Source of the DNA: Paractinoplanes pyxinae | GTDB lineage: Bacteria > Actinomycetota > Actinomycetes > Mycobacteriales > Micromonosporaceae | Direction: 5' to 3' | NCBI RefSeq assembly: GCF_026626335.1 | Contig: NZ_JAPNTZ010000024.1 | Location: 62,001-126,000 of the forward strand | DNA length: 64,000 nt | In this document: in pieces, positions 46,490-55,228 of the stretch | Position numbering within the stretch: position 1 is the stretch's first letter | How the letters are laid out: every line of letters starts with the position of its first letter | Position numbers and translations under genes: made by a program | Notes under the pieces: generated by a model | The model's database searches: none | What the model saw: the letters and a program-made list of their open reading frames with translations, nothing else | Told to the model about the DNA's origin: nothing

Positions 46490-47136
46490 TCCGGGTCCTC
46501 CTCGCGGACGACCACCGGCTGGTCCGCACCGGCTTCCGGGTGATCCTCGGGATGGAGGACGACATCGAGGTCGTCGGCGAGGCCGAGAACGGGACGGAGG
46601 CCGTCGAGGCGACCGCCCGGCACTGCCCCGACGTGGTGCTGATGGACGTCGAGATGCCCGGCATGGACGGCTTGGAGGCGACCCGCCGGATCGTCGCCGC
46701 CGACGACGGCCCGTCCGTGCTGATCCTCACCACCTTCGACCGCGACGACTACCTGTTCGCGGCGCTCGAGGCCGGGGCGAGCGGGTTCCTGCTCAAGAAC
46801 AGCTCGCCGGAATCGCTGGTCGAGGCGGTGCGGGTGGTGGCTCGCGGGGACGCGCTGCTGGCGCCCGAGATCACGCGCCGGGTGATCTCGGCCTTCGCCC
46901 GGCCGGGGGCGCCCCGGGCGGCGGCCCTCCTGGGTGAGCTGACCCCGCGGGAACACGAGGTGCTGGTCGAGCTGGCCGGGGGCGCCACGAATGCCGAGAT
47001 CGCGGCCGCCCTGCACCTGGGCGAGACGACGGTCAAGACCCATGTCAGCCGGGTGCTGACCAAGCTGGGGGCTCGCGACCGTACGCAGGCAGTGGTTTTC
47101 GCTTACGAACTAGGGGTGGTCCGCCCCGGCGGGTAG
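46486..47136 (+). CDS. LuxR/NarL-type response regulator
   Basis: A 216-residue regulator, GTG 46486 overlapping the kinase stop. Receiver domain with acidic pair LLADDHRLV, acceptor Asp in DVVLMDVEMPGMDG (near residue 53) and Lys in FLLKNSSPESL (near 104); C-terminal GerE-type helix-turn-helix LTPREHEVLVELAGGATNAE and ETTVKTHVSRVLTKLGARDR. It should control the downstream exporter and perhaps its own operon through the tandem repeat at 45176. Confidence 0.95.
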   Translation: MIRVLLADDHRLVRTGFRVILGMEDDIEVVGEAENGTEAVEATARHCPDVVLMDVEMPGMDGLEATRRIVAADDGPSVLILTTFDRDDYLFAALEAGASGFLLKNSSPESLVEAVRVVARGDALLAPEITRRVISAFARPGAPRAAALLGELTPREHEVLVELAGGATNAEIAAALHLGETTVKTHVSRVLTKLGARDRTQAVVFAYELGVVRPGG

Positions 47137-47213
47137 GTCCTCCGCAGGACGGACCCGGTGGATCATGCTTGAGCCGGACGCATTCGCGGGCCGATTTCCC
47201 TAGCGTCGAAGGC

Positions 47214-48098
47214 ATGCTGAACGTCGAATCCGTCAGCCGCAGCTTCGGGGACCGGGCCGTTCTGCGGGACGTCACGTTCCCCGTCGGGAGCGGCAAACTG
47301 ACCGGCTTCGTCGGCGCGAACGGCGCCGGCAAGACCACCACCATGCGGATCATCCTGGGTGTGCTGGCCGCCGACAGCGGTGAGGTGACCCTGGAAGGCA
47401 GGCCGCTGACCCGTGAGATCCGGCAGCGCTTCGGCTACATGCCTGAGGAGCGCGGGCTCTACCCGAAGATGACCGTGCACGACCAGGTCGTCTACCTGGG
47501 ACGGTTGCACGGCCTCAGCAGTTCCGCGGCCGAGGACCGTACGACCAAATTGCTCGAACGACTCGGGCTGGGCGAACGGGCCGGCGAGAAGCTGGAGAAG
47601 CTGTCGCTCGGCAACCAGCAGCGGGCGCAGGTCGCCGCCGCGCTGGTGCACGACCCCGAGGTGCTCGTGCTCGACGAGCCGTTCTCCGGCCTCGACCCGA
47701 TCGCCGTCGAGACGATGGTCGACGTGCTGCGCGACCGCGCCTCCTCGGGCGTGCCGGTGCTGTTCTCGAGCCACCAGCTCGAGCTGGTCGAGCGGCTGTG
47801 CGACGACCTGGTGATCATCGCGGACGGCTCGATCCGGGCCGCCGGCGACCGGAACGCGCTGCGCGCCCAGCACGCCCTGCCGCGCTACCAACTGGTCGTC
47901 GACACCGACGCCGGCTGGCTGCGCGACCAACCCGGCGTCACCCTGCTCGACCTGGAGGGGCCGCGCGCCGTCTTCGACCTCGATCCCGGGTCCGACGACC
48001 AGAAAGTGCTGCTGGCCGCCCTGGAACGCGGCCCGGTGCGCAGCTTCGGCCCGGTCGTCCCGTCCCTGACCGAGATCTTCCGAGAGGTCGTCCGATGA
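47214..48098 (+). CDS. ABC exporter ATP-binding protein (NatA-like)
   Basis: A 294-residue ATPase from ATG 47214. Walker A GANGAGKTTTMRI (residues about 38-50), signature LSLGNQQRAQVAAALVHDPE, Walker B LVLDEPFSGLDP and the switch His in LFSSHQLE are all intact. The C-terminal 75 residues form the small extra domain (DUF4162 type) of NatA-like ATPases. It is coupled to the permease gene by an ATGA overlap. Confidence 0.95.
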   Translation: MLNVESVSRSFGDRAVLRDVTFPVGSGKLTGFVGANGAGKTTTMRIILGVLAADSGEVTLEGRPLTREIRQRFGYMPEERGLYPKMTVHDQVVYLGRLHGLSSSAAEDRTTKLLERLGLGERAGEKLEKLSLGNQQRAQVAAALVHDPEVLVLDEPFSGLDPIAVETMVDVLRDRASSGVPVLFSSHQLELVERLCDDLVIIADGSIRAAGDRNALRAQHALPRYQLVVDTDAGWLRDQPGVTLLDLEGPRAVFDLDPGSDDQKVLLAALERGPVRSFGPVVPSLTEIFREVVR

Positions 48099-49162
48099 GC
48101 ACCTACGCCGCCGCCAAGGTCGTGGCCGCCCGCGAGATCCGGGTCAAGCTGCGCGACAAGACGTTCATCTTCAGCACGGTGTTCTTCCTGCTCTTCGCGA
48201 TCGCCGTCACGGTGCTCCCGGTGCTGTTCTCGGGCGGCGCGACCACTGTCGCGGTCGCCGACCAGGCCACCGCCACCCGCCTGCAGCAGCAGGAAGACCT
48301 CGAGGTGCGGGTGGTCGCCAGTGACGCGGCGGCCGAGCAGCTGGTGCGCGACGGCGACGTGGACGCGGCCGTGGTGAGCGGGCCCGAGGTCATCGCCATG
48401 TCCGACCGGCCCGGCGACGTCGTGAACGCGCTGAGCACCCAGCCACCCGTCCGGCTGCTCGACGTGGACGCGGTCGACCCCTTCCTCGCGTACATCGTGC
48501 CTTTTGCTCTGGCCTTCGTCTTCTTCTTCACCTCGTTCCTGTTCGGGCTGCAGATCGCGCAGAGCGTCACCGAGGAGAAACAGACCCGGATCGTCGAGAT
48601 CCTGGTGGCCAGCGTGCCGACCCGGGCGTTGCTGGCGGGCAAGGTCGCGGCGCTCACGCTGCTGGCGTTCGCCCAGGTGGCCCTGATCGCGATCGTGACG
48701 CTGATCGGCGCCCGGCTGGCCGGCCTCGACCGCGGGGTGCTGCATCTGCTGCAGCCGACGATCGGCTGGTTCGTGGCGTTCTTCCTGATCGGCTTCGTCA
48801 TGCTGGCCGCGCTGTGGGCCGGGGTGGGCGCCCTGGCCTCGCGCCCGGAAGACCTGAACAGCTCGTCCCAGCCGGTGCAGATGGCCGTCATGCTGCCGTT
48901 CTTCGCGGTGATCTTCTTCGGCGAGAACGACCTGGCGATGCGGGTCTTCTCGTACATCCCGTTCTCGGCGCCGACCGCGATGCCGACCCGCATCTTCAAC
49001 GGCGACGCCGCCCTGTGGGAACCGTTCGTGTCGCTCGGCATCATGGCCGTCACCGCGGCGGCGCTGCTGGCGGTCGGGGCCCGCGTCTACGAGGGTTCGC
49101 TGCTGCGCACCAACGGCAAGACCAGCTGGGCCACGGCCTGGCGGTCGCGCACCACGGTGTAG
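48095..49162 (+). CDS. ABC-2 type exporter permease (NatB-like)
   Basis: A 355-residue membrane protein. One N-terminal helix (TFIFSTVFFLLFAIAVTVLP) is followed by a roughly 120-residue extracellular domain and then five helices starting at FALAFVFFFTSFLFGLQIAQ, with the conserved ESVTEEKQTRIVEIL-like coupling helix (SVTEEKQTRIVEILVASV). This is the NatB arrangement, associated with export of Na+, peptides or drugs. Substrate not inferable; the linked two-component system suggests a stress-induced exporter. Confidence 0.92.
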   Translation: MSTYAAAKVVAAREIRVKLRDKTFIFSTVFFLLFAIAVTVLPVLFSGGATTVAVADQATATRLQQQEDLEVRVVASDAAAEQLVRDGDVDAAVVSGPEVIAMSDRPGDVVNALSTQPPVRLLDVDAVDPFLAYIVPFALAFVFFFTSFLFGLQIAQSVTEEKQTRIVEILVASVPTRALLAGKVAALTLLAFAQVALIAIVTLIGARLAGLDRGVLHLLQPTIGWFVAFFLIGFVMLAALWAGVGALASRPEDLNSSSQPVQMAVMLPFFAVIFFGENDLAMRVFSYIPFSAPTAMPTRIFNGDAALWEPFVSLGIMAVTAAALLAVGARVYEGSLLRTNGKTSWATAWRSRTTV

Positions 49163-49185
49163 TCCCGCCTCGCCGGCCGGCCGGA

Positions 49186-49830
49186 CTACGGCGTCGTGCC
49201 GCCGACCCGCCGCACGATCGCCAGCAGCGACTCCTCGACCTGCTCGATCGGGCGCTCGGGCAGGAAGACCAGCCAGTCGACGGCCACCACCAGGCCGACA
49301 CCGAACAAGGCGGAAGAGGCCACGCGCACGTCCAGGTCGGCCGGCAGATCGCCGGAGTCGACGCCGGCCTGGACGGTCTCGGCGATCACGCCGATGGCCT
49401 GCTCCCGCAGCAGGACCAGGGTCTGCTGCCACTCGCGGTTCGTGCGCCACATCTCCGAGAGCAGCAGCTGGGCGAAGGCCCGGTAGCGGCGGATGTACTC
49501 GAGCTGGCTGCGGACAAGGGCGGCCACCGCCTCGCGCGGGGGCAGCCCTTCCACCGCGTTTCGGAACTCGTCGGTGAGCAGACCGATGCCGTACCGCAGC
49601 AGCTCCTCGAAGAGGTCGGTCTTCGACTTGAAGTTGTAGTAGACGGTGCCCTTGGCCACCCCGGCCCGCAACGCGATGTCGTCGACCGTGGTGGCCGAGA
49701 ACCCCTGCTCGGCGATCAGCTCGACGGCCGCCTCGAACAACCGCTGCCGCGTGTCCTCCCGCCGCCGCGTCCGCCCGTCCGTCGCCACCACTGCCGCCTT
49801 TCCCGCCGCCACCATCGCGACTCTAGCCAT
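49186..49830 (-). CDS. TetR/AcrR family transcriptional regulator
   Basis: A 214-residue repressor. The N-terminal helix-turn-helix is LFEAAVELIAEQGFSATTVD to GVAKGTVYYNFKSKTDLFEE (residues about 30-70), and the C-terminal ligand domain contains AFAQLLLSEMWRTNREWQQT. ATG 49830 or ATG 49812 (MVAAGKAAVVATDG) could start it. It is divergent from a small membrane protein gene. It is the nearest TetR to the operator-like palindrome at 54022-54043, before the ABC/YhgE operon. Confidence 0.92.
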   Translation of the reverse strand: MARVAMVAAGKAAVVATDGRTRRREDTRQRLFEAAVELIAEQGFSATTVDDIALRAGVAKGTVYYNFKSKTDLFEELLRYGIGLLTDEFRNAVEGLPPREAVAALVRSQLEYIRRYRAFAQLLLSEMWRTNREWQQTLVLLREQAIGVIAETVQAGVDSGDLPADLDVRVASSALFGVGLVVAVDWLVFLPERPIEQVEESLLAIVRRVGGTTP

Positions 49831-49876
49831 CACCACGGGCCCCGCCGGCCGACGCCGCCGTCTACAGTTCCGGCCT

Positions 49877-50263
49877 GTGACTTCCAGTTCCGCCTGGCCG
49901 CGCCGACGCACTGCACCGGTCGGGCTCGTCCGCACCCTCGTGGCCGTCGAGCTGTACGTCGTCGCGGCCTACCTGGCCGCCGCCGTCGTGCCGTACCTGT
50001 GGGCCCCGCGGACCTATCCGCCGACCTGGTTGTGGATCGTGCCCGGCTGGCTGCTGGGCGTGCCCGGCTTCTACATCACCCTGCTGGGCGCGCCGTTCGC
50101 CGTAGCGCTAGCAATTGTCTCGCTCGCCCAACTGGCCCTTCACCGCAGCATTTCGGCGGCGCTGTATCGGTGGTGCGTCGCCGCCGCCGTGCTCACGTGC
50201 GCCCTGGCGGTCTTCACCCTCACGCCGCTCGGCCGGACTATCGCGGTGTTCGTCGCCGACTAG
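49877..50263 (+). CDS. Small membrane protein of unknown function
   Basis: A 128-residue protein from GTG 49877 (VTSSSAWPRRRTAPVGLVRT). Three hydrophobic segments are seen: VAVELYVVAAYLAAAVVPYL, a GWLLGVPGFYITLLGAPFAV-like pair, and CVAAAVLTCALAVF. No family is recognised. Its stop codon TAG (50261-50263) lies inside the CTAG left flank of the MITE. Divergent from the TetR gene by 46 bp, so that regulator may control it. Confidence 0.7.
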   Translation: MTSSSAWPRRRTAPVGLVRTLVAVELYVVAAYLAAAVVPYLWAPRTYPPTWLWIVPGWLLGVPGFYITLLGAPFAVALAIVSLAQLALHRSISAALYRWCVAAAVLTCALAVFTLTPLGRTIAVFVAD

Positions 50264-50428
50264 GGTCTGTTTCGTAGCAAGGGTGGGAGCGAGGCGCGGT
50301 CCAGATTTCGTCTGGTGGTGGCCCGTGGAAGCCCGGCTCCCGGTGTTGGAACCGGGCTTTCACGGGACGCCGCCAGGCGGGATCTGGGCCTCGCCGCAGC
50401 CCCGCCCCTGCTACGAAACAGACCCTAG
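50260..50428. mobile_element. 161-bp MITE with CTAG flanks
   Basis: The element starts GGTCTGTTTCGTAGCA (50264) and ends with the exact complement TGCTACGAAACAGACC (50424), 16-bp perfect terminal inverted repeats, flanked on both sides by CTAG, a probable target duplication. The whole interior is an imperfect palindrome with nested hairpins (for example GAAGCCCGG / CCGGGCTTTC). There is no coding capacity. Ends and CTAG target suggest mobilisation by an IS5-family-type transposase encoded elsewhere. It exactly fills the gap between two convergent stop codons. Confidence 0.85.
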
Positions 50429-50430
50429 GC

Positions 50431-52566
50431 TCAGATCACCAGTTCGGGGTGCAGGTCGCTCATGCTCAGGCGGCGGCTCCGGCGGGCGGTCAGCACGGTC
50501 AGGGCGAGCGCTCCCAACCCGTACGCCATAAGCACCAGCACGCCCTGCACGACGGTTCCCCACGGCCCGCCGTCGATGGTGTGGCGGGCGGCCTGAACCA
50601 CGTAGGTCATGGGCAGCAAGGGATGGATCGCCTGGAAGAAGCCGGGTGACGTCTGCACGGGGTAGGTGCCGCCGGAGGACGTCAGCTGCAGCATGAGCAG
50701 AGCCAGCGCGGCGATGCGGCCGGGAGCGCCGAGGGCCGCGCCGAGCAGCTGCATGATCGCGGCGAAGACGGTGGCGGTCAGCGCGAGCAGCCCCCACGTG
50801 GCCACCGGGTGCACCGGGTTCAGGCCCAGCGCGAAGTGCACCACCAGGAAGAGCAGCGTCGCCTGGACCAGGCCGATCGCCACCGCGGGCAGCAGACCGG
50901 CCAGCGCGACCCGGGTGCTGGGCGCCTCCGAGACCAGGTAGCGGCGGTTGAGCGGGCGCAACACCATGAACGTGATCATCGCGCCGACCCACAGGGCCAG
51001 GGCCAGGAAGTACGGCGCGAAACCCACCCCGTACGTGCCGGCCGGATGCCGCACGCTGCGGTCGAGCGACACCGGATCGGCGAGCACGCCGGCGCGGTCG
51101 CTGGGATCGTCGCCGTACCCGGGGATCTGATCGGCCCCGTCGGCCAGGCCGGTGGCCAGTTGCTCGGCGCCGCCCTGCAACTGACCGAGCCCGTTCGCGA
51201 GCTGGTGACCACCGTCGGCCAGCGTGCCGAGACCGCCGGAGAGCTCGCGAGCGCCGGAGGACAGCCGGTAGAGGCCGCCCTGCAGGTCGAGCGCGCCCTG
51301 CCTGGCCTGGGCGGTGCCGGTGCTGAGCTGGGCCGCCCCGGTGGCCAGGCGGTTGAGCCCGGCCGAGAGCTGATCGACCCGGGACCGCGCGGCCTGCACG
51401 TCGTCGGCCAGGTGCGGGGCGGCCGCGGCGATCTGACGGGCGGTCGCGGCCACCTGGCGGAGCTCGGCGCGCAGCGCTCCGAGGTCGGCGTCGTTCACCG
51501 TGTCCCGTACGCGCTCGGCCGCGGTGACCAGCCGGGCCGCGAGCGCCTTGGCATCGGCGAGGCCTTCGGTGTCGCCGGGCAGAGTGTTCAAATAGGACTG
51601 CAGCTGCCGGGCGTTGCGAACGGCCTGATCGGCGGCGTCGTCGATGGCCCCGATGTTGGCGGCCAGCGTGTCGGCGCCACCGGCGACCAGGTTGGCGGCG
51701 TCGGCGATCCGCTGGGCGTTGTCGCGCAGCAGCGGCTCGGCCTCGTCGGCCGCGGCGTCGACAGCGGTGGCGAGCTGCCGCCCACCGGCCGCCGCCTGCT
51801 GAGTGCCGGAGGCCAATTGCTGGGCGCCAGCGTTCAGCTGGGTGAGGCCGTCGGCCAGATCACCGGCGCCGCGCCCGGCCGTGCCCAGACCGCTCTGGAG
51901 CCGCCCGGCGCCGTCGCGGGCGTCATCCAACCCACCGGAAAGCTTGTCGGCACCCGATTTCGCGCTGTCGACACCGTTCCGAAGTTTGCCGGCGCCGTCG
52001 GCGGCCTGCTCGGTCTGCTGCTTGAGGTCGGTGAAGCCGATAAGCATTTTGTCGAAGTAGCCCGCCGAAGCACTGGACGCGGCGGCCGACCGCACTTCAT
52101 CGAACGCGGTGCGGGCGAAGACACCGGTCAGATAGTTGGTGGCGTCGTCACTTACTGCCGTCAATTCGGCCGCCTCAGGCTTCTTGGCGGCGTCGGGCGG
52201 GGAGGCGAGGTTCGCCGAGAAGTCAGCCGGAATGCGCAGCAACAGCTGATAGCGGCCGTCGGTAAGGCCCCGCTCGGCGCCGGCCTCATCGGTGACATGC
52301 CAGTCGAAGACCTCGCGCTTGATCAGCTCATCGGCCAGGTCCTGCCCGGCGTGCAGCTTGGTGCCGTCACTCGCCGTGGCCGCGCGGTCCTCAACAACAA
52401 GCGCGGCGGGGATGTGATTGAGGCGCCCATAAGGATCCCAGAACGCATAGAGGTAAAGAGCGCCGTAGAGAAGGGGGATGACGGCCAGAGCAGCGAGAGC
52501 GGCCCGAGTGAGGTTGCCGCGCAGAAAGCGCCGCAGCTCATAGCCGGCCAAAGTGAACGCGGACAA
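50431..52566 (-). CDS. YhgE/Pip family membrane protein (ABC-2-like)
   Basis: A 711-residue protein. TTG 52566 is preferred: it follows the upstream stop by one base, has AAGGGGG 7 bp before it, and gives LSAFTLAGYELRRFLRGNLT, the usual family N-terminus; ATG 52629 would add 21 residues overlapping the ATPase gene. One N-terminal helix (AVIPLLYGALYLYAFWDPYG), a long extracellular coiled-coil of Gly/Ala-rich X10 repeats (residues about 190-520), then five C-terminal helices. Members include phage-infection protein Pip and EsaA-like secretion subunits. Paired with the ATPase upstream it may form an exporter. Confidence 0.85.
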   Translation of the reverse strand: MSAFTLAGYELRRFLRGNLTRAALAALAVIPLLYGALYLYAFWDPYGRLNHIPAALVVEDRAATASDGTKLHAGQDLADELIKREVFDWHVTDEAGAERGLTDGRYQLLLRIPADFSANLASPPDAAKKPEAAELTAVSDDATNYLTGVFARTAFDEVRSAAASSASAGYFDKMLIGFTDLKQQTEQAADGAGKLRNGVDSAKSGADKLSGGLDDARDGAGRLQSGLGTAGRGAGDLADGLTQLNAGAQQLASGTQQAAAGGRQLATAVDAAADEAEPLLRDNAQRIADAANLVAGGADTLAANIGAIDDAADQAVRNARQLQSYLNTLPGDTEGLADAKALAARLVTAAERVRDTVNDADLGALRAELRQVAATARQIAAAAPHLADDVQAARSRVDQLSAGLNRLATGAAQLSTGTAQARQGALDLQGGLYRLSSGARELSGGLGTLADGGHQLANGLGQLQGGAEQLATGLADGADQIPGYGDDPSDRAGVLADPVSLDRSVRHPAGTYGVGFAPYFLALALWVGAMITFMVLRPLNRRYLVSEAPSTRVALAGLLPAVAIGLVQATLLFLVVHFALGLNPVHPVATWGLLALTATVFAAIMQLLGAALGAPGRIAALALLMLQLTSSGGTYPVQTSPGFFQAIHPLLPMTYVVQAARHTIDGGPWGTVVQGVLVLMAYGLGALALTVLTARRSRRLSMSDLHPELVI

Positions 52567-52567
52567 G

Positions 52568-54007
52568 TCATAGCCCCCTTGAGTGGGAGGGTGTTTCTGG
52601 CTCTTTGTGGGGGTGTTCTCGCTCTTCATCGAGTACGACGTCCGCCTGCACCGCTTCCGTCGGAGCACACACGGCCATTGGCTCCGCCTCAGCCACCGGC
52701 TCAGACTCGACAACCGGCGCCACCGATTCGGGCGCACTCGATGCGCCCGAAGAAGCCGTCGTGTCAGACGCGGCCACCAACCCGCCCGCGGCCGAGCCTT
52801 CGCGTCCAGCCGGCAACTCACCCGCGGCCGAAGGCTCACGGGCGGGCGAAGGCTCACGGCCGGGCGAAGGCGCACCCGGAGCTGAAGGCTGACCCGGAGC
52901 TGAAGGCTCGCGTGCGGCTGACGACTCGCCTGCACCCGATGGCTTCTGCTCGGCCGATGACTCGCCTGCAGCCGAAGCCTCACGCGCGGGCGAAGGCTCA
53001 CCCGCAGCCGACGGCTCGCGCGCGGCCGACAACTCACCCGCAGCCGATGGCTTCCGCACAGCCGACGACTCGCCCTCAGCCGAAGACTCGCACGCGGCCA
53101 GTGACTCGCCCGCGGGCGCAGGCTTGCTCGCGGGCGGCGACTCCGGGGTGCCCTGCGAGGTCGCCGGCGCCGAGGGCCCTGACCCGACTGGGGGCTCTTC
53201 CGACGTCGACCGATCAGGCTTTGGCTCAGCCGACGACTCCTGCACGGGCGACGGAGTCGGCTTTTCTGAAGCTGACTGCTCGGGCGCGCGTGGCAGCTCC
53301 TGCCCCGCGGACGACACGGCCGGGGTTCCGTGGGCGGTGTCACTGCCCGGCGACACCGGGGCCCATGCCGAGTCTGCCGCTCCGTCCAAACCATATTTAT
53401 CCGTATTGGGTGGTACGGAATCGTTGCCGAGGCTGATCACCGTGGTCACCTGGGTCGGGTCTATCTTGCGGGTGGTGAGGATCACGGCTGTGCCTGAGGC
53501 CGTCAGGGTGGTGATCAGGTGCCACAGGGTGTCTCGCTCGCGGGAGTCGAGGCCGTCGTCGTAGGCGTCCAGGGCTATCACGGCCGGGTGGGCGAGTTGA
53601 GCCAGGACGAGGCCGAGCACCTGTTTCTCGTACGGGGAAAGGTCTTGACCCTGCTTTTGCGGATCGAGGCCGTGCAGATCGACGCCGGCCGCCTCGGACC
53701 GGGGGCGGCCGAGCAACATCAGCCGCTCGCGGACGTGTTCGGTGACGGTGAAGACAGGTTCGGGGATGGAGACCTCGGGCACGTAGCCGAGTGACGCGCG
53801 GCCGTGCAATTCGACCGACCCCGCGTTGAGGCGGAAGCGGCGGGCGAGGGCCAGCAGCATCGTGGTTCGGCCGCTGCCGGGCGGGCCGGTCACCGCGACC
53901 AGGTCGCCCGGCTCGACCGTCACGTCGAGGTCGCGGAAGAGCCACGGGTCGCGGCCGCGGCGACGGCGTTGGCGGACGCCCGCTCCGCGCGCGATGAGCA
54001 CCGGCAT
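52568..54007 (-). CDS. Degenerate ABC ATPase with long repetitive acidic tail
   Basis: A 479-residue protein. Residues 1-215 are an ABC nucleotide-binding fold, but key motifs are altered: Walker A is GPPGSGRTT with Arg for Lys, the signature is LSPYEKQVLG, and the Walker B region reads VIALDAYDDGLD. Residues about 215-450 are a low-complexity tail of 7-8 residue repeats such as EPSAAGE, KPSAAGE and REPSPARE, ending in an acidic stretch before HSRGL. The stop is one base from the YhgE start. The Arg form seems usual for YhgE-linked ATPases; the tail is not. Confidence 0.85.
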   Translation of the reverse strand: MPVLIARGAGVRQRRRRGRDPWLFRDLDVTVEPGDLVAVTGPPGSGRTTMLLALARRFRLNAGSVELHGRASLGYVPEVSIPEPVFTVTEHVRERLMLLGRPRSEAAGVDLHGLDPQKQGQDLSPYEKQVLGLVLAQLAHPAVIALDAYDDGLDSRERDTLWHLITTLTASGTAVILTTRKIDPTQVTTVISLGNDSVPPNTDKYGLDGAADSAWAPVSPGSDTAHGTPAVSSAGQELPRAPEQSASEKPTPSPVQESSAEPKPDRSTSEEPPVGSGPSAPATSQGTPESPPASKPAPAGESLAACESSAEGESSAVRKPSAAGELSAAREPSAAGEPSPAREASAAGESSAEQKPSGAGESSAAREPSAPGQPSAPGAPSPGREPSPAREPSAAGELPAGREGSAAGGLVAASDTTASSGASSAPESVAPVVESEPVAEAEPMAVCAPTEAVQADVVLDEEREHPHKEPETPSHSRGL

Positions 54008-54021
54008 GACGGCCCCCGAAC

Positions 54022-54043
54022 TTAAACTGACTGGTCAGTTCAA
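54022..54043. promoter_or_regulatory. TetR-type palindromic operator
   Basis: AACTGAC-TG-GTCAGTT at 54025-54040 is a perfect 7+2+7 inverted repeat that extends to 9 of 10 bases per arm (TTAAACTGAC / GTCAGTTCAA). It lies 15 bp before the ATG of the leftward ATPase gene, a repressor position. The form matches many TetR/AcrR sites near efflux genes. The closest TetR gene is at 49186-49830. Confidence 0.7.
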
Positions 54044-54113
54044 AAACATACCCCCGGCATTGATCGCCGCCACCCCTTGGTGGCGGAGCTCACGGGCAGG
54101 CAGGATCATCGGC

Positions 54114-55097
54114 ATGTCGACGCGATGGGGCATGACCGTTCCGCTGGCCGGGATCCCGCTGTCCGAGCACGCCGAGGTCTACCGGACGCTGGCCGACGCC
54201 GGCTTCACCGACCTGTGGACCTCGGAGGTGGCCGGCTCCGACGCCTTCACCCCGCTGACCCTGGCCGCCGCGTGGACGCCCGGCCTGCGGCTCGGAACGG
54301 CGGTCGCGCCCGTCTTCACCCGCGGCCCCGGCCTGCTCGCCATGACCGCGGCCGCCCTGGCCGAGACCGCGCCCGGCCGGTTCCAGCTGGGCATCGGCGC
54401 CTCGTCACCCGTGGTGGTCGGCGACTGGAACGCCGCCGAGTTCACCGAGCCGTTCCAGCGCAGCCGCGACATGCTGCGCTTCCTGCGGCCGGCGCTCGCC
54501 GGTGAGCTGGTCGACAGGCAGTTCGAGACCTTTTCCGTACGGCGTTTCCGGCTGGAACGCCCGCCGTCGGTGCCCCCGCAGGTGTTGCTCGCCGCGCTTC
54601 GCCCGGGCATGCTCCGCCTGGCCGCCGCCGAGGCCGACGGCGTGATCCTCAACTGGCTCTCGGCGAAAGACGTGCACACGGCGCTGGCCGAGGTCAAAAC
54701 CGACAAGCCCGACTTCGACGTGGCCGCCCGCATTTTCGTGTGCCCTACCGACGACGCCGAGCACGCCCGCCGCCTGGGCCGCCGCATGATCGCCGCCTAT
54801 CTGACCGTGCCCGCGTACGCCGCCTTCCACCGCTGGCTGGGCCGGGAAGAGGTGCTGACCCCGATGTGGCAGGCCTGGTCGTCGGGCGACCGCAAGGGTG
54901 CGCTGGCCGCCATCCCCGACAAGGTGGTCGACGAGCTGACCGTGCACGGCTCGCCGGCCGAGTGCCGGGCCCGGGTCGAGGCGTACGTCAAGGCCGGCGT
55001 CACCGTCCCGGCCATGGCGCTGCTACCGACTCCCACATTGGACTCCGGCGACACCCCGGCCATCCTCGAGCTGCTGGCCGCCCTGGGCCGCTCCTAG
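54114..55097 (+). CDS. LLM class F420-dependent oxidoreductase
   Basis: A 327-residue luciferase-like TIM-barrel enzyme starting at ATG 54114 (MSTRWGMTVPLAGIPLSEHA). Segments WTSEVAGSDAFTPLTLAAAW, RLGTAVAPVFTRGPGLLAMT and RFQLGIGASSPVVVGDWN near residues 35-105 are typical of the F420-linked branch, in which reduced coenzyme F420 delivers hydride. The substrate is unknown. The start region is divergent from the ABC/YhgE operon and could be affected by the same TetR operator. Confidence 0.9.
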   Translation: MSTRWGMTVPLAGIPLSEHAEVYRTLADAGFTDLWTSEVAGSDAFTPLTLAAAWTPGLRLGTAVAPVFTRGPGLLAMTAAALAETAPGRFQLGIGASSPVVVGDWNAAEFTEPFQRSRDMLRFLRPALAGELVDRQFETFSVRRFRLERPPSVPPQVLLAALRPGMLRLAAAEADGVILNWLSAKDVHTALAEVKTDKPDFDVAARIFVCPTDDAEHARRLGRRMIAAYLTVPAYAAFHRWLGREEVLTPMWQAWSSGDRKGALAAIPDKVVDELTVHGSPAECRARVEAYVKAGVTVPAMALLPTPTLDSGDTPAILELLAALGRS

Positions 55098-55158
55098 CTC
55101 TTGGGCGGCGCCTACACCCAGCGCAGGGCATTGATCCGACCGATTTGCCCGGAGTGCA

Positions 55159-55172
55159 TGGGAGCGCTACCA
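55159..55172. promoter_or_regulatory. CebR-type LacI-family operator
   Basis: TGGGAGCGCTACCA matches the streptomycete CebR box TGGGAGCGCTCCCA at 13 of 14 positions. It lies 57 bp before the start of the maltokinase-cap-like gene, where a sugar-responsive LacI repressor would act. It differs from the sites next to the LacI gene at 8631. Confidence 0.55.
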
Positions 55173-55228
55173 CTTCTGCCCGGAAAGCGGCTGCCCGCGA
55201 GGGGCGCCGGGAAACTACGATGCGGCGC

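Noticed and set aside
52567..53394. N-terminal extension of the YhgE protein by up to 276 codons
   Set aside because: This part is antisense-free but lies in the repeat tail of the coupled ATPase in another frame; the TTG at 52566 with AAGGGGG gives the usual family N-terminus.
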